Shown in pieces: positions 25,395-34,900 of a DNA stretch of 64,000 bases. The notes under the pieces were generated by a model. The model was not told the DNA's origin and searched no databases. It saw nothing but the letters and a program-made list of their open reading frames with translations. The stretch's first letter is position 1; every line of letters begins with the position of its first letter. Both the position numbers and the translations under genes were made by a program. Origin of the DNA: Nocardia brasiliensis IFM 10847 (lineage in GTDB: Bacteria > Actinomycetota > Actinomycetes > Mycobacteriales > Mycobacteriaceae); assembly GCF_000710915.1 (NCBI RefSeq), contig NZ_BAUA01000110.1, forward strand, positions 1 through 64,000, given 5' to 3'.

Positions 25395-26660
25395 ATGGGT
25401 TCACCGGAAGTCACCCCCGCGAGCGGGGACGCGCTGCCCGCACAGGCCGAGGTGCTGGTCGTGGGCGCGGGCCCGGCCGGTTCGGCATCGGCGGCCTGGG
25501 CCGCGCGCGCCGGGCGCGAGGTGGTGCTGCTCGATTCCGCCGTCTTTCCCAGGGACAAGACCTGCGGCGATGGGCTGACGCCGCGCGCCACGGCCGAACT
25601 GGAGCATCTCGGGCTGGGCGAATGGGTGCGCGCGCACACCGTCAATCACGGCCTGCGGATGACCGGTTTCGGCCGCGAAGCGCTGCTGAGCTGGCCTGCC
25701 GGTTCGTTCCCCACCTACGGAAGTGCGGTTCCCCGAACCGAACTCGACGACAAGCTGCGCGAGACCGCGATGAAGTCCGGCGCGCGGATGATCGACGGCA
25801 CGAAGGTAATCGATGTCACGCGGGACGGGGATCGGGTCACCGGCGTGACGGTGCGCACTGCCGCCGGCACCCACACCATCGGGTGCAGGCTGCTGATCGT
25901 CGCCGACGGCGTGCGTTCGCCGGTCGGCCGGCTGCTCGGCCGCACCTGGCATCGGCAGTACGCCTACGGCACCGCGGCCCGCGCCTACATCAAGTCCGGC
26001 CGCAGCGACGATCAGTGGATCACCTCGCATCTGGAGCTGCGCGACGCCGCGGGCGCGCTGGTGCCCGGCTACGGCTGGGTGTTCCCGCTCGGCAACGGCG
26101 AGGTGAACATCGGTGTCGGTTCGCTGGCCACCGAACAGCGGCCCTCGCACATCGCGTTGAAGCCGCTGCTGGAGCACTACACCAAGCAGCGCTTCGAGGA
26201 ATGGCAGTTCGAGGGTTCGCTGCGCGCGGTGGCCTCCGCGCTGCTGCCGATGGGCGGCGCGGTCTCCCATGTCGCCGGACGCAACTGGGTGCTGGTCGGT
26301 GACGCCGCGGGCTGCGTGAACCCGCTGAACGGCGAGGGCATCGACTACGGCCTGGAGGGCGGGCACATGCTGGCCGGGCTGCTGGACGAGCCGGACCTCA
26401 CCACCATCTGGCCCGAGTTGCTGCGGGCCCGCTACGGCCGCACCTTCTCGGTGGCGCGCCGGATCGCCGGGCTGGCCACCCATCCGAAGATGGTGCCGAT
26501 CGGCGGCCCCCCGGTGATGCGCTCGAAGTACCTGCAGCGCACCGCCGTCCGGGTGATGGGCAACCTGGTGACCGACGAGGACGTCGACCTCACCGCGCGG
26601 GCGTGGCGGGCGGCAGGCCGGATGTCGATGCGCGTCGACGACCTCCCTCCGTTCGCCTAG
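25395..26660 (+). CDS. menJ: MenJ-type menaquinone side-chain reductase (geranylgeranyl reductase family)
   Basis: This 421-residue flavoprotein has the FAD dinucleotide motif VLVVGAGPAGSASAAWAAR (about 18-36), KTCGDGLTPRA (PXXYXWXFP-type family), GYGWVFPLGNGEVNIGVG, and the second FAD motif LVGDAAGCVNPLNGEGIDYG. In mycobacteria MenJ saturates one isoprene unit of menaquinone. The ATG at 25395 was chosen from the FAD-motif distance; the frame is open further upstream but through the divergent grcC promoter. Nocardia menaquinones are partly hydrogenated, which fits. Confidence 0.9.
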   Translation: MGSPEVTPASGDALPAQAEVLVVGAGPAGSASAAWAARAGREVVLLDSAVFPRDKTCGDGLTPRATAELEHLGLGEWVRAHTVNHGLRMTGFGREALLSWPAGSFPTYGSAVPRTELDDKLRETAMKSGARMIDGTKVIDVTRDGDRVTGVTVRTAAGTHTIGCRLLIVADGVRSPVGRLLGRTWHRQYAYGTAARAYIKSGRSDDQWITSHLELRDAAGALVPGYGWVFPLGNGEVNIGVGSLATEQRPSHIALKPLLEHYTKQRFEEWQFEGSLRAVASALLPMGGAVSHVAGRNWVLVGDAAGCVNPLNGEGIDYGLEGGHMLAGLLDEPDLTTIWPELLRARYGRTFSVARRIAGLATHPKMVPIGGPPVMRSKYLQRTAVRVMGNLVTDEDVDLTARAWRAAGRMSMRVDDLPPFA

Positions 26661-26682
26661 GGGCCTGGCAGGCGGTGGCGTG

Positions 26683-27108
26683 ATGAGTGGACGACCGCAC
26701 AGCGCGCCGCCGCTGGCACTGCTGCCGCATCTGCGGCGGGCCCGCGATCTCGCGGATCGACGGTATGCCGATCCGCTCGATCTCGACGAGTTGGCCGCCG
26801 CCGCAGGGGTTTCCAAGTATCACTTCCTGCGGGCGTTCGCTGCGGTCTACCGACTGACCCCCGCCGCGTACCTGACCGAGCGGCGGATCGAGCGCGCGCA
26901 GGATCTGCTGCGCGCGACCAACCTGACGGTCACCGAGGTCTGCATGCTGGTCGGCTACAGCAGCCTCGGCTCGTTCAGCAGCAAGTTCCGCAAGCTCGTC
27001 GGGGTGACGCCCTCGGAGTACCAGGCGAAGTTCGCCGATGGCGCGCCCCGTATTCCGGGTTGTTTCGTGTTCATGCACGGCCTCAGCGACCGCACCCGCG
27101 AAACCTAG
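26683..27108 (+). CDS. AraC-type regulator, DNA-binding domain only
   Basis: This protein of 141 residues consists almost only of the double helix-turn-helix of AraC regulators: first HTH LDELAAAAGVSKYHFLRAF (about 33-51), second VTEVCMLVGYSSLGSFSSKF (about 84-103), then GVTPSEYQAKF. It has no ligand domain. A GTG at 26680 immediately precedes the ATG. Stand-alone AraC proteins of this kind are commonly paired with a VOC-family gene; here that gene is 1.1 kb away, beyond a PadR/nitroreductase cassette. Its stop TAG overlaps the TAG of the convergent gene (CTAG). Confidence 0.88.
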   Translation: MSGRPHSAPPLALLPHLRRARDLADRRYADPLDLDELAAAAGVSKYHFLRAFAAVYRLTPAAYLTERRIERAQDLLRATNLTVTEVCMLVGYSSLGSFSSKFRKLVGVTPSEYQAKFADGAPRIPGCFVFMHGLSDRTRET

Positions 27109-27554
27109 ACCGCCGTAGGGTTTTCGATCCGGAACACCGCGCTGCGCGGTGCGGCGGCGGCGAATTCGTCCGGATCGGCCGAGGTCACCAAACCGAGTTT
27201 GACGAAGAACGGCACACCGTGCGGCACCTCGCGCGGGAATTCGCGCAGCACGGCGGGGCGCTCGTCGGCCGGGAGTTCGACGAGGTCCACCCGGTTGCGC
27301 CGGCGCCCCTCGGCCAGAATGCCCCAGCTGCTCTTGCGAGCGTTGCGCACCCACTCGGCCTTGCCGTGTCCGACGATGTAACGCGCGCCGCGCACGGTCA
27401 GTGGCGAGACGGGCGTGGTGCGCAACTCGCCGGAGGCGCGGCCGGGCACCGACAGCACCCGCATCGTGCCGAGCGGAATACCCAGGCGGTTGAGCGTGAT
27501 CACCACGCGGTTCATCGGTTTGAGCCAGCCGGGCAGGCCCAGTTTCGTCACCAT
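27105..27554 (-). CDS. deazaflavin (F420)-dependent nitroreductase-family protein
   Basis: This 149-residue protein is of the Ddn/DUF385 family, small split-barrel enzymes that use F420. VSVPGRASGELRTTPVSPL-like core and YIVGHGKAEWVRNARKSSWG are the family marks (the latter near the cofactor site). ATG at 27554 has AGGAGTTGCC before it. It is separated by 11 bases from the upstream padR gene on the same strand, so both form an operon. Substrate unknown. Confidence 0.85.
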   Translation of the reverse strand: MVTKLGLPGWLKPMNRVVITLNRLGIPLGTMRVLSVPGRASGELRTTPVSPLTVRGARYIVGHGKAEWVRNARKSSWGILAEGRRRNRVDLVELPADERPAVLREFPREVPHGVPFFVKLGLVTSADPDEFAAAAPRSAVFRIENPTAV

Positions 27555-27565
27555 GGCAACTCCTT

Positions 27566-28138
27566 TCAGGTCGCCCACGGCAATTCGCCGTCGGCGATGC
27601 GTTTCGCGGTGCGCTCCACCCAGCGCAATTCGGTGGCGCGCAGTTCGCGGTCGAGTTCGGTCTCCACCAGCACGATCGGTGGAATCTCCGTCGAATGTGC
27701 CGCGGCCAGCGCGGCATCCAGCTCGGCGAGGTCGGTGCGCAGGACCTGCGCACGGCGCGTGAGCAATTCGGCCGCGCGGTCGGGGGTCAGATTGAGGATG
27801 TGCGCCAAACCCGCTGCGAACCGCGGGTATTCGTTGACCGGTTCGGCGAGGTACTCGTCGAGCAGCGAGTCGAGTTCGGCGCGGCCGGCGGCGGTGATGG
27901 TGAAGATGGTGCGTTCCGGGCGCGCACCCGCTCGGCTACTGCCCGCCGACTCGATCAGACCGTGCGCGGCCAGCCGGGCGACGGCGTCGTAGACCGACCC
28001 GCCGCGCATCCGCACCACTCGGCCGACGTGTCGTTCCCGGATCAAAGCCTGCATCTCGTACGGGTGCATGGGCCGCTCGTTGAGCAGGCTCAGCAACGCC
28101 AGCGCCAGCGGGGTTCTGCGGGCTCTCGACGCCGCCAT
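27566..28138 (-). CDS. PadR-family transcriptional regulator
   Basis: This 190-residue regulator has an N-terminal winged helix (TPLALALLSLLNERPMHPYE and GSVYDAVARLAAHGLIE, residues 9-65) and a C-terminal helical dimerisation domain of the VirR-like type (about 90-185). AAGGAG precedes the ATG at 28138 by four bases. An inverted/direct repeat covers its promoter at 28148-28177, consistent with autorepression. It is the first gene of a two-gene operon with the F420-type nitroreductase. Confidence 0.92.
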   Translation of the reverse strand: MAASRARRTPLALALLSLLNERPMHPYEMQALIRERHVGRVVRMRGGSVYDAVARLAAHGLIESAGSSRAGARPERTIFTITAAGRAELDSLLDEYLAEPVNEYPRFAAGLAHILNLTPDRAAELLTRRAQVLRTDLAELDAALAAAHSTEIPPIVLVETELDRELRATELRWVERTAKRIADGELPWAT

Positions 28139-28147
28139 CGGACTCCT

Positions 28148-28177
28148 TAGTCGAACTCGAATAACCGAACTCGACTA
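28148..28177 (-). promoter_or_regulatory. PadR operator and promoter
   Basis: TAGTCGA (28148-28154) and TCGACTA (28171-28177) form a 7-bp inverted repeat, and within it CGAACTCGA occurs twice (28152-28160, 28166-28174). The minus-strand hexamer TATAGT (28174-28179) fits a -10 box. The overlap of repeat and promoter is typical of an autoregulated PadR gene. Confidence 0.65.
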
Positions 28178-28236
28178 TACGCGACACAGCAATTTCGGAG
28201 AAGCCCCCTGCGGGGTCGCGGCCATAGCCTCGACGC

Positions 28237-28674
28237 ATGACGACGATTACGAATGTCTCGCTGGTCACGGTGTACGTCACCGATCAGACCGAATCGAAGC
28301 AGTGGTACATCGACAAGCTGGGCTTCGTCGAGGTAGCGGATATCACCATGGGCGACAACGGGTTCCGCTGGGTGACCATCGCGCATCCGGCGCACCCGGA
28401 ACTCGAGATCGGCTTGATGATCCCCGGTCCCCCGCTGGACGAGGGCCTGGCCGAGGCCATCCGGCGCGCGCTCGGCAGCGGCACCCACGGGGCGCTCGGC
28501 CTGCGCACCGAGAACTGTCAGAAGACCTTCGAGGAACTCACCGCCAAAGGCGTGGAGTTCATTCAGCCGCCCGCCGAGCGGCCCTACGGCACCGAGGCCA
28601 TCATCCGGGACAACTCCGGGAACTGGCTGGTGCTGGTGGAGCAGAAGGAATACTCGCCCGCGGACTTCGCTTAG
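28237..28674 (+). CDS. VOC (glyoxalase/extradiol dioxygenase fold) protein
   Basis: This 145-residue single-domain VOC protein has two beta-alpha-beta-beta-beta modules: NVSLVTVYVTDQTESKQWYI at the start and AIIRDNSGNWLVLVEQKE at the end. It may be a metal enzyme or a sequestering resistance protein; the activity cannot be named. TAGCCT ends six bases before the ATG and there is no ribosome-binding site, so it is probably leaderless. It is likely the original partner of the AraC-type gene at 26683. Confidence 0.87.
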   Translation: MTTITNVSLVTVYVTDQTESKQWYIDKLGFVEVADITMGDNGFRWVTIAHPAHPELEIGLMIPGPPLDEGLAEAIRRALGSGTHGALGLRTENCQKTFEELTAKGVEFIQPPAERPYGTEAIIRDNSGNWLVLVEQKEYSPADFA

Positions 28675-28683
28675 CGGACGGTA

Positions 28684-28715
28684 CTCGTCGCCCCGGGGCG
28701 TACCGGGACGACGAG
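28684..28715. terminator. bidirectional terminator between convergent genes
   Basis: CTCGTCG/CGACGAG arms with an inner CCCGG/CCGGG stem separate the VOC gene (plus) from the DUF2505 gene (minus). No T-run flanks it. Confidence 0.55.
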
Positions 28716-28727
28716 GCCGTGCGGGGG

Positions 28728-29234
28728 TCAGGCAGTCGCCTGCGCGGCGACCCACTCCTCGATGAACTTGCGCTCGCTGTTCAGCACGCGGTGGTGCAGC
28801 TGCTCGGCCAGCGGCTCGATGGCGCCGCCGACCAGCGGCACGTGCACCTGCACGGTGCCGACCACCTCGATCTCGGAACCCTCTGCGGTCGAACGCATTT
28901 CGTAGGTGCCCGACATCTCGGTGCTGATGCCGCCGGTCGAGCCCTCGAAGGTGCCCTTGGCGACATCGCCGTCGAGCGCCTGCCAGTGGTCGGTGCGCGA
29001 GAGCATGAGCTCGCTCTTGAGCACCTTGCTGACCACGCTGGGAACCTTGTCCTGCGCGGCTTTTTCGGTCATATGGATGCGGATGGAGTCCGCCCCCTCG
29101 GGATGGGAGAGGTCGAGCGTGGCGGTCTCGGCGTCGGCGAAACGCGCCTGCCAGACCTTGTCGTCGGTGAGTGCCCGGTGAAGATCTTCGACCGGGACGG
29201 TGTAAGGCACGGTGAAGCTGAATTTTCGGGACAT
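28728..29234 (-). CDS. DUF2505 family protein (START-like fold)
   Basis: This 168-residue protein begins MSRKFSFTVPYTVPVEDLH and shows the SRPBCC/START-like layout: an N-terminal strand-helix with DLHRALTDDKVWQARF, a central sheet (EVVGTVQVHVPLVGG) and a long C-terminal helix ending FIEEWVAAQATA. Family function is unknown; lipid or hydrophobic ligand binding is possible. ATG at 29234 has a TACCGT seven bases upstream. The gene lies between the VOC gene and the membrane protein, as its orthologue does beside mgtA in mycobacteria. Confidence 0.85.
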   Translation of the reverse strand: MSRKFSFTVPYTVPVEDLHRALTDDKVWQARFADAETATLDLSHPEGADSIRIHMTEKAAQDKVPSVVSKVLKSELMLSRTDHWQALDGDVAKGTFEGSTGGISTEMSGTYEMRSTAEGSEIEVVGTVQVHVPLVGGAIEPLAEQLHHRVLNSERKFIEEWVAAQATA

Positions 29235-29273
29235 GCGCGACACGGTAGCCGAGTCGATCGGTAGCCTGTTGCG

Positions 29274-29735
29274 GTGTTGGAAACCACCCAGTCTGATCGG
29301 CGGTCTGTCCGCCTGCGGCGGGCCAGGATCGGTGTCATCACGGCCGCGACGGTGATCAGCGTGCTGATCGTGCTGCTGGTGCTGGCCGCCTGGCGCAACG
29401 ACTTCCTGATCAACTCGGACAAGGGTGTCACCAGCGCCGAGGTGCTCTCCGCGGGCAGGCTGCGCTCGGCGGTCATGTACGTGACACCGGACGGGGAAAC
29501 ACACAATCCGAAGGTCGGCGTGCTCTACCCGACCAATCTCACGGCGGGTGAACGCATCCGGGTCGAGTACTACCGCGCCGATCCCGATCTGGTCCGGGTG
29601 GAGGGCCGCGACGTGCGCGTCGCCATTCCGCCCGCGCTGTCGGTGATCGTGGTGGTGTGGCTGGTCGCGCTGCCCGCGCTGTGGCTGCTGCACCGGGCCG
29701 GGCGACGGCGATCGCAGACCACGGCGACCACCTAG
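29274..29735 (+). CDS. DUF3592-like two-helix membrane protein
   Basis: This 153-residue protein has two membrane helices (about 20-42, ITAATVISVLIVLLVLAAW, and about 118-140, LSVIVVVWLVALPALWLL) that flank an extracytoplasmic domain with VGVLYPTNLTAGERIRVEYY. Such proteins accompany mgtA in mycolic-acid bacteria (Rv0556 position). GTG at 29274 has TAGCCT ending exactly six bases upstream, a leaderless layout. Function unknown; 71 bases separate it from mgtA. Confidence 0.85.
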   Translation: MLETTQSDRRSVRLRRARIGVITAATVISVLIVLLVLAAWRNDFLINSDKGVTSAEVLSAGRLRSAVMYVTPDGETHNPKVGVLYPTNLTAGERIRVEYYRADPDLVRVEGRDVRVAIPPALSVIVVVWLVALPALWLLHRAGRRRSQTTATT

Positions 29736-29806
29736 GAGTTCGCCGGATCTTTCCGTTTCCTTCACGCCGGCGTGAGGCCGTGGCGCGTTGCGCGGGTCAA
29801 CCTGGG

Positions 29807-30952
29807 ATGGTGCGTGTAGCGATCGTCGCGGAGTCGTTTCTGCCGAACATGAACGGCGTCGTGAACTCCGTGCTGCGGGTGCTCGATCACCTCGACAGCC
29901 ACGGCCATGACGCCCTGATCATCGCGCCGGACACGGTGCGCGGCCTGCCGCCGGCGGCCCGCTGGCACGACCGCTTCCGGGTCCATCGGGTGCCCGCGGT
30001 GATGGTGCCCAAGATCAGTTCGCTGCCGGTGGGCCTGCCGCAGCCGGGAATCGTCTCGGCCATCGCCGATTTCGACGCCGACGTGGTGCACCTGGCCTCG
30101 CCGTTCCTGCTCGGCGCCGGTGGACTCGGCGCGGCCACCCGACTGGATCTGCCGACCGTGGCGGTCTATCAGACCGACGTCGCCGGTTTCGCCAAGAGCT
30201 ACGGTCTGTCGCTGGCCAGCCGCGCGGCCTGGGCCTGGACCCGGCGCATCCACGAGGGCGCGACCCGCACCCTGGCCCCGTCCAGCGCGGCCGCGCAAGA
30301 CCTTGCGAGCCATGGCATCCCGCGGGTGCACCGGTGGGGTCGTGGCGTAGACATCGCCCGATTCACCCCGTCTGCGCGGCGCACCGCGCTGCGCGCCTCG
30401 TGGCTCAACGGCGCCGACAAGCTGGTGGTCGGCTTCGTCGGCAGACTCGCGCCGGAAAAGCACGTCGAGCGGCTCGCGGTGCTGGCACACGATCCGGACA
30501 TCCAGCTGGTCATCGTCGGCGACGGGCCCGAACGCGACCGGCTCACCCGCCTGCTGCCGAACGCGGTGTTCACCGGCGAGCTGGGCGGCGACACCCTGGC
30601 CCAGGCGTACGCGAGCCTGGACGTGATGGTGCACGCGGGCGAACACGAGACCTTCTGCCAGGGCGTGCAGGAGGCCCTCGCGTGCGGGGTGCCGGTGATC
30701 GGCCCGGACGCGGGCGGCCCGCGCGACCTGATCGCGCACTGTCGCAACGGATATCTGCTCCCGGTCGACCGGTTCACCGAACTGCTGCCGAGTGCCGTTG
30801 CGGCACTGCATGATCCGGCGCTGCGCGCCCGATTCGCCGGGGCCGCGCGCAAATCGGTGCTGCACCGCACCTGGCCCGCGATCTGCACCGAGCTGATGGG
30901 CCACTACGCGGACGTCACCGGCATGCGGATGCGGTTGCCGCATAGCGCTTGA
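29807..30952 (+). CDS. mgtA: GDP-mannose-dependent alpha-mannosyltransferase, MgtA type (GT4)
   Basis: This 381-residue GT-B glycosyltransferase begins MVRVAIVAESFLPNMNGVV and carries VVHLASPFLLG, VGFVGRLAPEKHVERL and the retaining-GT motif GEHETFCQGVQEALACG with the nucleotide-sugar E-x7-E. The closest characterised relatives are MgtA of corynebacteria and Rv0557, which mannosylate a glucuronosyl diacylglycerol that feeds lipomannan-like glycolipids. It acts on the cytoplasmic membrane face. It was once annotated pimB in mycobacteria. Confidence 0.92.
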   Translation: MVRVAIVAESFLPNMNGVVNSVLRVLDHLDSHGHDALIIAPDTVRGLPPAARWHDRFRVHRVPAVMVPKISSLPVGLPQPGIVSAIADFDADVVHLASPFLLGAGGLGAATRLDLPTVAVYQTDVAGFAKSYGLSLASRAAWAWTRRIHEGATRTLAPSSAAAQDLASHGIPRVHRWGRGVDIARFTPSARRTALRASWLNGADKLVVGFVGRLAPEKHVERLAVLAHDPDIQLVIVGDGPERDRLTRLLPNAVFTGELGGDTLAQAYASLDVMVHAGEHETFCQGVQEALACGVPVIGPDAGGPRDLIAHCRNGYLLPVDRFTELLPSAVAALHDPALRARFAGAARKSVLHRTWPAICTELMGHYADVTGMRMRLPHSA

Positions 30953-31119
30953 CCGCCGGGTGGCCGCAGCGCCGGTGGCCGACCGGAACGGGCCCACCGG
31001 CCTCATGAGACCATGGGTAACCCGCCGGGCCCGCCCGGACCCGCGACGTTTCCGGCGCAGGCCCTGGACACGGTTCGGCGGATATCCGACTGGTACGGCC
31101 TGAAGACGCGGAGAGGCGC

Positions 31120-31830
31120 ATGAGCGTGGCGAAAACAGAATCGGTTCGGGCCTCACTGGACAAGCAGCCGCACGAGATCGCGTCGATGTTCGACGGCGTC
31201 GCCCGCCGCTACGACCTGACCAACACGGTGATCTCGGGCGGCCAGGATCGCTACTGGCGCTGGGCGGTCCGCAAGGCGCTGGCCCCGCGTCCCGGTGAGC
31301 GGGTGCTCGACCTCGCGGCTGGCACCGGCGTGTCCACCCTCGATCTCGCGAAGTCCGGCGCCTGGTGCCTCGCCGCCGATTTCTCCCAGGGCATGCTCGC
31401 CGCGGGCAAGTTCCGCAAGGTGCCGATGGTGGCGGCCGACGCGACGGCGCTGCCCTTCGCCGACAACTCCTTCGACGCGGTGACCATCTCTTACGGCCTG
31501 CGCAACATCTCCGACACCGATGCGGCGCTGCGCGAGATGCTGCGCGTCACCAAGCCGGGCGGACGGATGGTCATCGCCGAGTTCTCCACCCCGGTCATCC
31601 CCGGTTTCCGCACGGTGTACATGGAGTACCTGATGAAGGCGCTGCCGAAGGTGGCCCGCGCGGTCAGCAGCAACCCGGACGCCTACGTGTACCTCGCCGA
31701 GTCGATCCGGGCCTGGCCGAACCAGCGGCAGCTGGCGATGCGGATCGCGGGCAACGGCTGGGCGTCGGTGAAATGGCGCAACCTGACCGGCGGGATCGTG
31801 GCGCTGCACCGGGCCTACAAACTCGGCTGA
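31120..31830 (+). CDS. menG: demethylmenaquinone methyltransferase
   Basis: This 236-residue SAM-dependent methyltransferase of the UbiE/MenG family carries out the last step of menaquinone synthesis. Start region MFDGVARRYDLTNTVIS, SAM motif I RVLDLAAGTGVSTLDL, post-motif FRKVPMVAADATALPF, and ISYGLRNISDTDAALREMLR are diagnostic. GGAGAGGCGC precedes the ATG. Downstream of mgtA by 167 bases, in the same order as in mycobacteria (mgtA then menG). Confidence 0.95.
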   Translation: MSVAKTESVRASLDKQPHEIASMFDGVARRYDLTNTVISGGQDRYWRWAVRKALAPRPGERVLDLAAGTGVSTLDLAKSGAWCLAADFSQGMLAAGKFRKVPMVAADATALPFADNSFDAVTISYGLRNISDTDAALREMLRVTKPGGRMVIAEFSTPVIPGFRTVYMEYLMKALPKVARAVSSNPDAYVYLAESIRAWPNQRQLAMRIAGNGWASVKWRNLTGGIVALHRAYKLG

Positions 31831-31913
31831 CCCGCGATCTTCGTCACACCTCACCGGCGCGGACGCGGCATGTGAGGTGGATTGTGACCTCCCGATAACG
31901 CGCGGTAAACCCC

Positions 31914-34900
31914 GTGCAATCGGCGATGGCCATGATCGGAGGCATGTTGGACGCAGGCGGCACCACCAGGACGGCATGTTCGTACTGCGGCGTCGGGTGC
32001 GGAATCACGGTGCGGACGAAGGCGGACGCCGCCGGTAAGCCGGTGCTCGCCAAGGTCAGCGGCGACAAACTGCATCCGGCGAACGCGGGCAGGCTGTGCA
32101 CCAAGGGCGCCACCCATCTGGAGCTGATGCGCACGCCCGGGCGGATGGAGACGGCGTTCCGGCGCCCCGAGCGGGGGCAGGAACCGGTACCGGTCGCGGT
32201 GGACGAGGCGGTGCGCGAAGCGGCCGCCCGGCTGCGGTCGATCCTGGACGAGCACGGACCGGACGCGATCGCGCTGTACGTGTCCGGGCAGATGTCGCTG
32301 GAGGCGCAGTACCTGGCGACCAAGCTGGCCAAGGGGTATCTGCGGACCTTGCACATCGAAGCCAATTCACGGCTGTGCATGGCGAGCGCGGGCACCGGAT
32401 ACAAGCAGTCGCTCGGCGCGGACGGACCGCCCGGCTCCTACGACGATATCGACCACGCCGATCTGTTCTTCGTGATCGGCGCGAACATGGCCGACTGCCA
32501 CCCGATCCTGCACCTGCGCATGGTGGATCGGCTGAAGGCGGGCGCGAAGCTGATCGTGGTCGATCCGCGGCGCACCGAAACCGCTGCGCGGGCCGACCTT
32601 TTCCTGCAGATCGCACCGGGCACCGACCTCGCGTTGCTCAATGGCCTGCTGCACCTGCTCGTCGAAAACGGGGATATCGACGAGGATTTCATCGCCGAGC
32701 ACACCGAGGGCTGGACGGCGATGCCGGAGTTCCTCGCCGACTATCCGCCCGCGCAGGTGGCCGAGCTCACCGGGCTCGCCGAGGCCGACATCCGTACTGC
32801 CGCAACCTGGATCGGCACGGCGGGCGAATGGACGACGCTGTGGACGATGGGGCTCAACCAGTCCACCCACGGCACCTGGAACACCAACGCGATCTGCAAC
32901 CTGCATCTGGCCACCGGCGCGATCAGCCGCCGGGGCAGCGGTCCGTTCTCGCTGACCGGGCAGCCGAATGCCATGGGCGGGCGCGAAATGGGCTACATGG
33001 GCCCCGGCCTGCCCGGGCAGCGCAGCGTGCTCGCCCCGGCCGATCGCGCCTTCGTCGAGGCGGCCTGGGGCGTCGAACCCGGCACCATCCGGGACGAGGT
33101 GGGGCCGGGCACCATCGAGATGTTCCGCGAGCTGGCCGCCGGGCAGATCAAGGCGGCCTGGATCATCTGCACGAATCCCGTTGCCACCGTGGCCAATCGC
33201 AAGACGGTGCTGGACGGCCTGGAGGCCGCCGAGCTGGTGATCGCCCAGGACGCCTACGCCGAGACCGCCACCAACGCCTACGCCGACCTGCTGCTGCCCG
33301 CCACTCTCTGGGCCGAAGCCGATGCGCTGATGGTGAATTCGGAACGCAACGTCACGCTGCTGCAGCGCTCGGTCGAACCGGTCGGCGAAGCCAGGCCGGA
33401 CTGGTTGCTGATCGCCCAGGTCGCCACCGCGATGGGCTTTCCGGGCTTCGACTTCGAGTCCAGCGCGGCGGTTTTCGACGAGATCAAACAGTTCGCGAAT
33501 CCGGCCACCGGATACGACCTGCGCGGCATGGATTTCGAACGGCTACGGCAGGGTCCGATGCAGTGGCCGTGCCCCGATGGGACCCGTCCACGCAACCCGA
33601 TCCGCTATGTCAACGACGGTGTGAGCCAGCATCCGCATGTCGACGAGCACGGCCATCGGCCGCGGCTGGCCTTCGCGACGCCGAGCCGCCGGGCGGTGTT
33701 CTGGCCGCGCCCGCATCTGCCCGCCGCGGAACTGCCCGACGACGACTACCCGTTCCTGCTCAATACCGGTCGGCTGCAACACCAGTGGCACACCATGACC
33801 AAGACCGGCAAGATCGACAAGCTGACCAAGCTGAACGGGCGGCCGTTCGTCGAGGTGCATCCGGACGACGCGGAACGACTCGGGGTGCGGGCGGGCGATC
33901 AGCTCGAAATCGCGTCCCGCCGTGGGCGGGCCGTGCTTGCGGTGCAGATCGGCGACCGGGTGCGGCCGGGTGACTGCTTCGCGCCGTTCCACTGGAACGA
34001 CGAGCACGGCGAGTATCTGACGATCAACGCGGTCACCAACGATGCCGTCGACCCCGCGTCGCTACAGCCGGAGTACAAGGCGTGCGCGGTCTCGCTGCGC
34101 CGGGTGGCGGTGCCGGAACAGCCCGAATCGCCTGCCGCCCCGATCCCCGCGGCGCAGGGCGTGCATCCGCTCGCGACGGTGCTCGGACTGGACGCGGCGG
34201 CCACGCCGACCCTCACCGAGGTCGAACGGATCTATCTGAGCGGGTATCTGGCTGCGTTGCAAGCCGTTCCGGTGACCGGCCAGCCGGTGCTGCCCGCGTC
34301 CGCGCCGATCGCCGCGCAGAGCCGCACCTGGATCGATGGCCTGCTGGCGGGAATGTATTCGCGCGCCACAGATGTCGCGGCGGCGCCGACCCGTCCGGTG
34401 ACCGTGCTGTGGGCCTCGCAGACCGGCAATGCCGAGGAACTCGCCGCCACCGTTGCCGCCCGGCTGTCCGAATGTGGTTTCCTGCCACAGCTGCTCGATA
34501 TGGACTCGTGCACCGTTGCGGCTCTGACGGGTGACGTGCTGGTGGTCACGAGCACCTTCGGCGACGGCGGGCCGCCGGACAACGGGACGGACTTCTGGCG
34601 GCAGCTCGACGACAAGGCGATTCGGCTGGACGACATGCGCTACGCGGTGTTCGCGCTCGGCGACTCTTCCTACGACGACTTCTGCGGGCACGGCCGGAAA
34701 TTGGACGAGCGCTTCGCCGAATACGGCGCCACCCGGCTGCTGCCGCGGGTCGACAGCGAACCGGATTTCCAGGAGCCCGCCGAACGCTGGCTGGACGCGG
34801 TGCTCGCCGTGCTCGGTGATCAGCTGAACGGCGAAGTGTTACAGGACGATTCGAGCCCGCCCGGCGGCGATCCGGGAATCGCGGTCGAGCCGGTGCGCCG

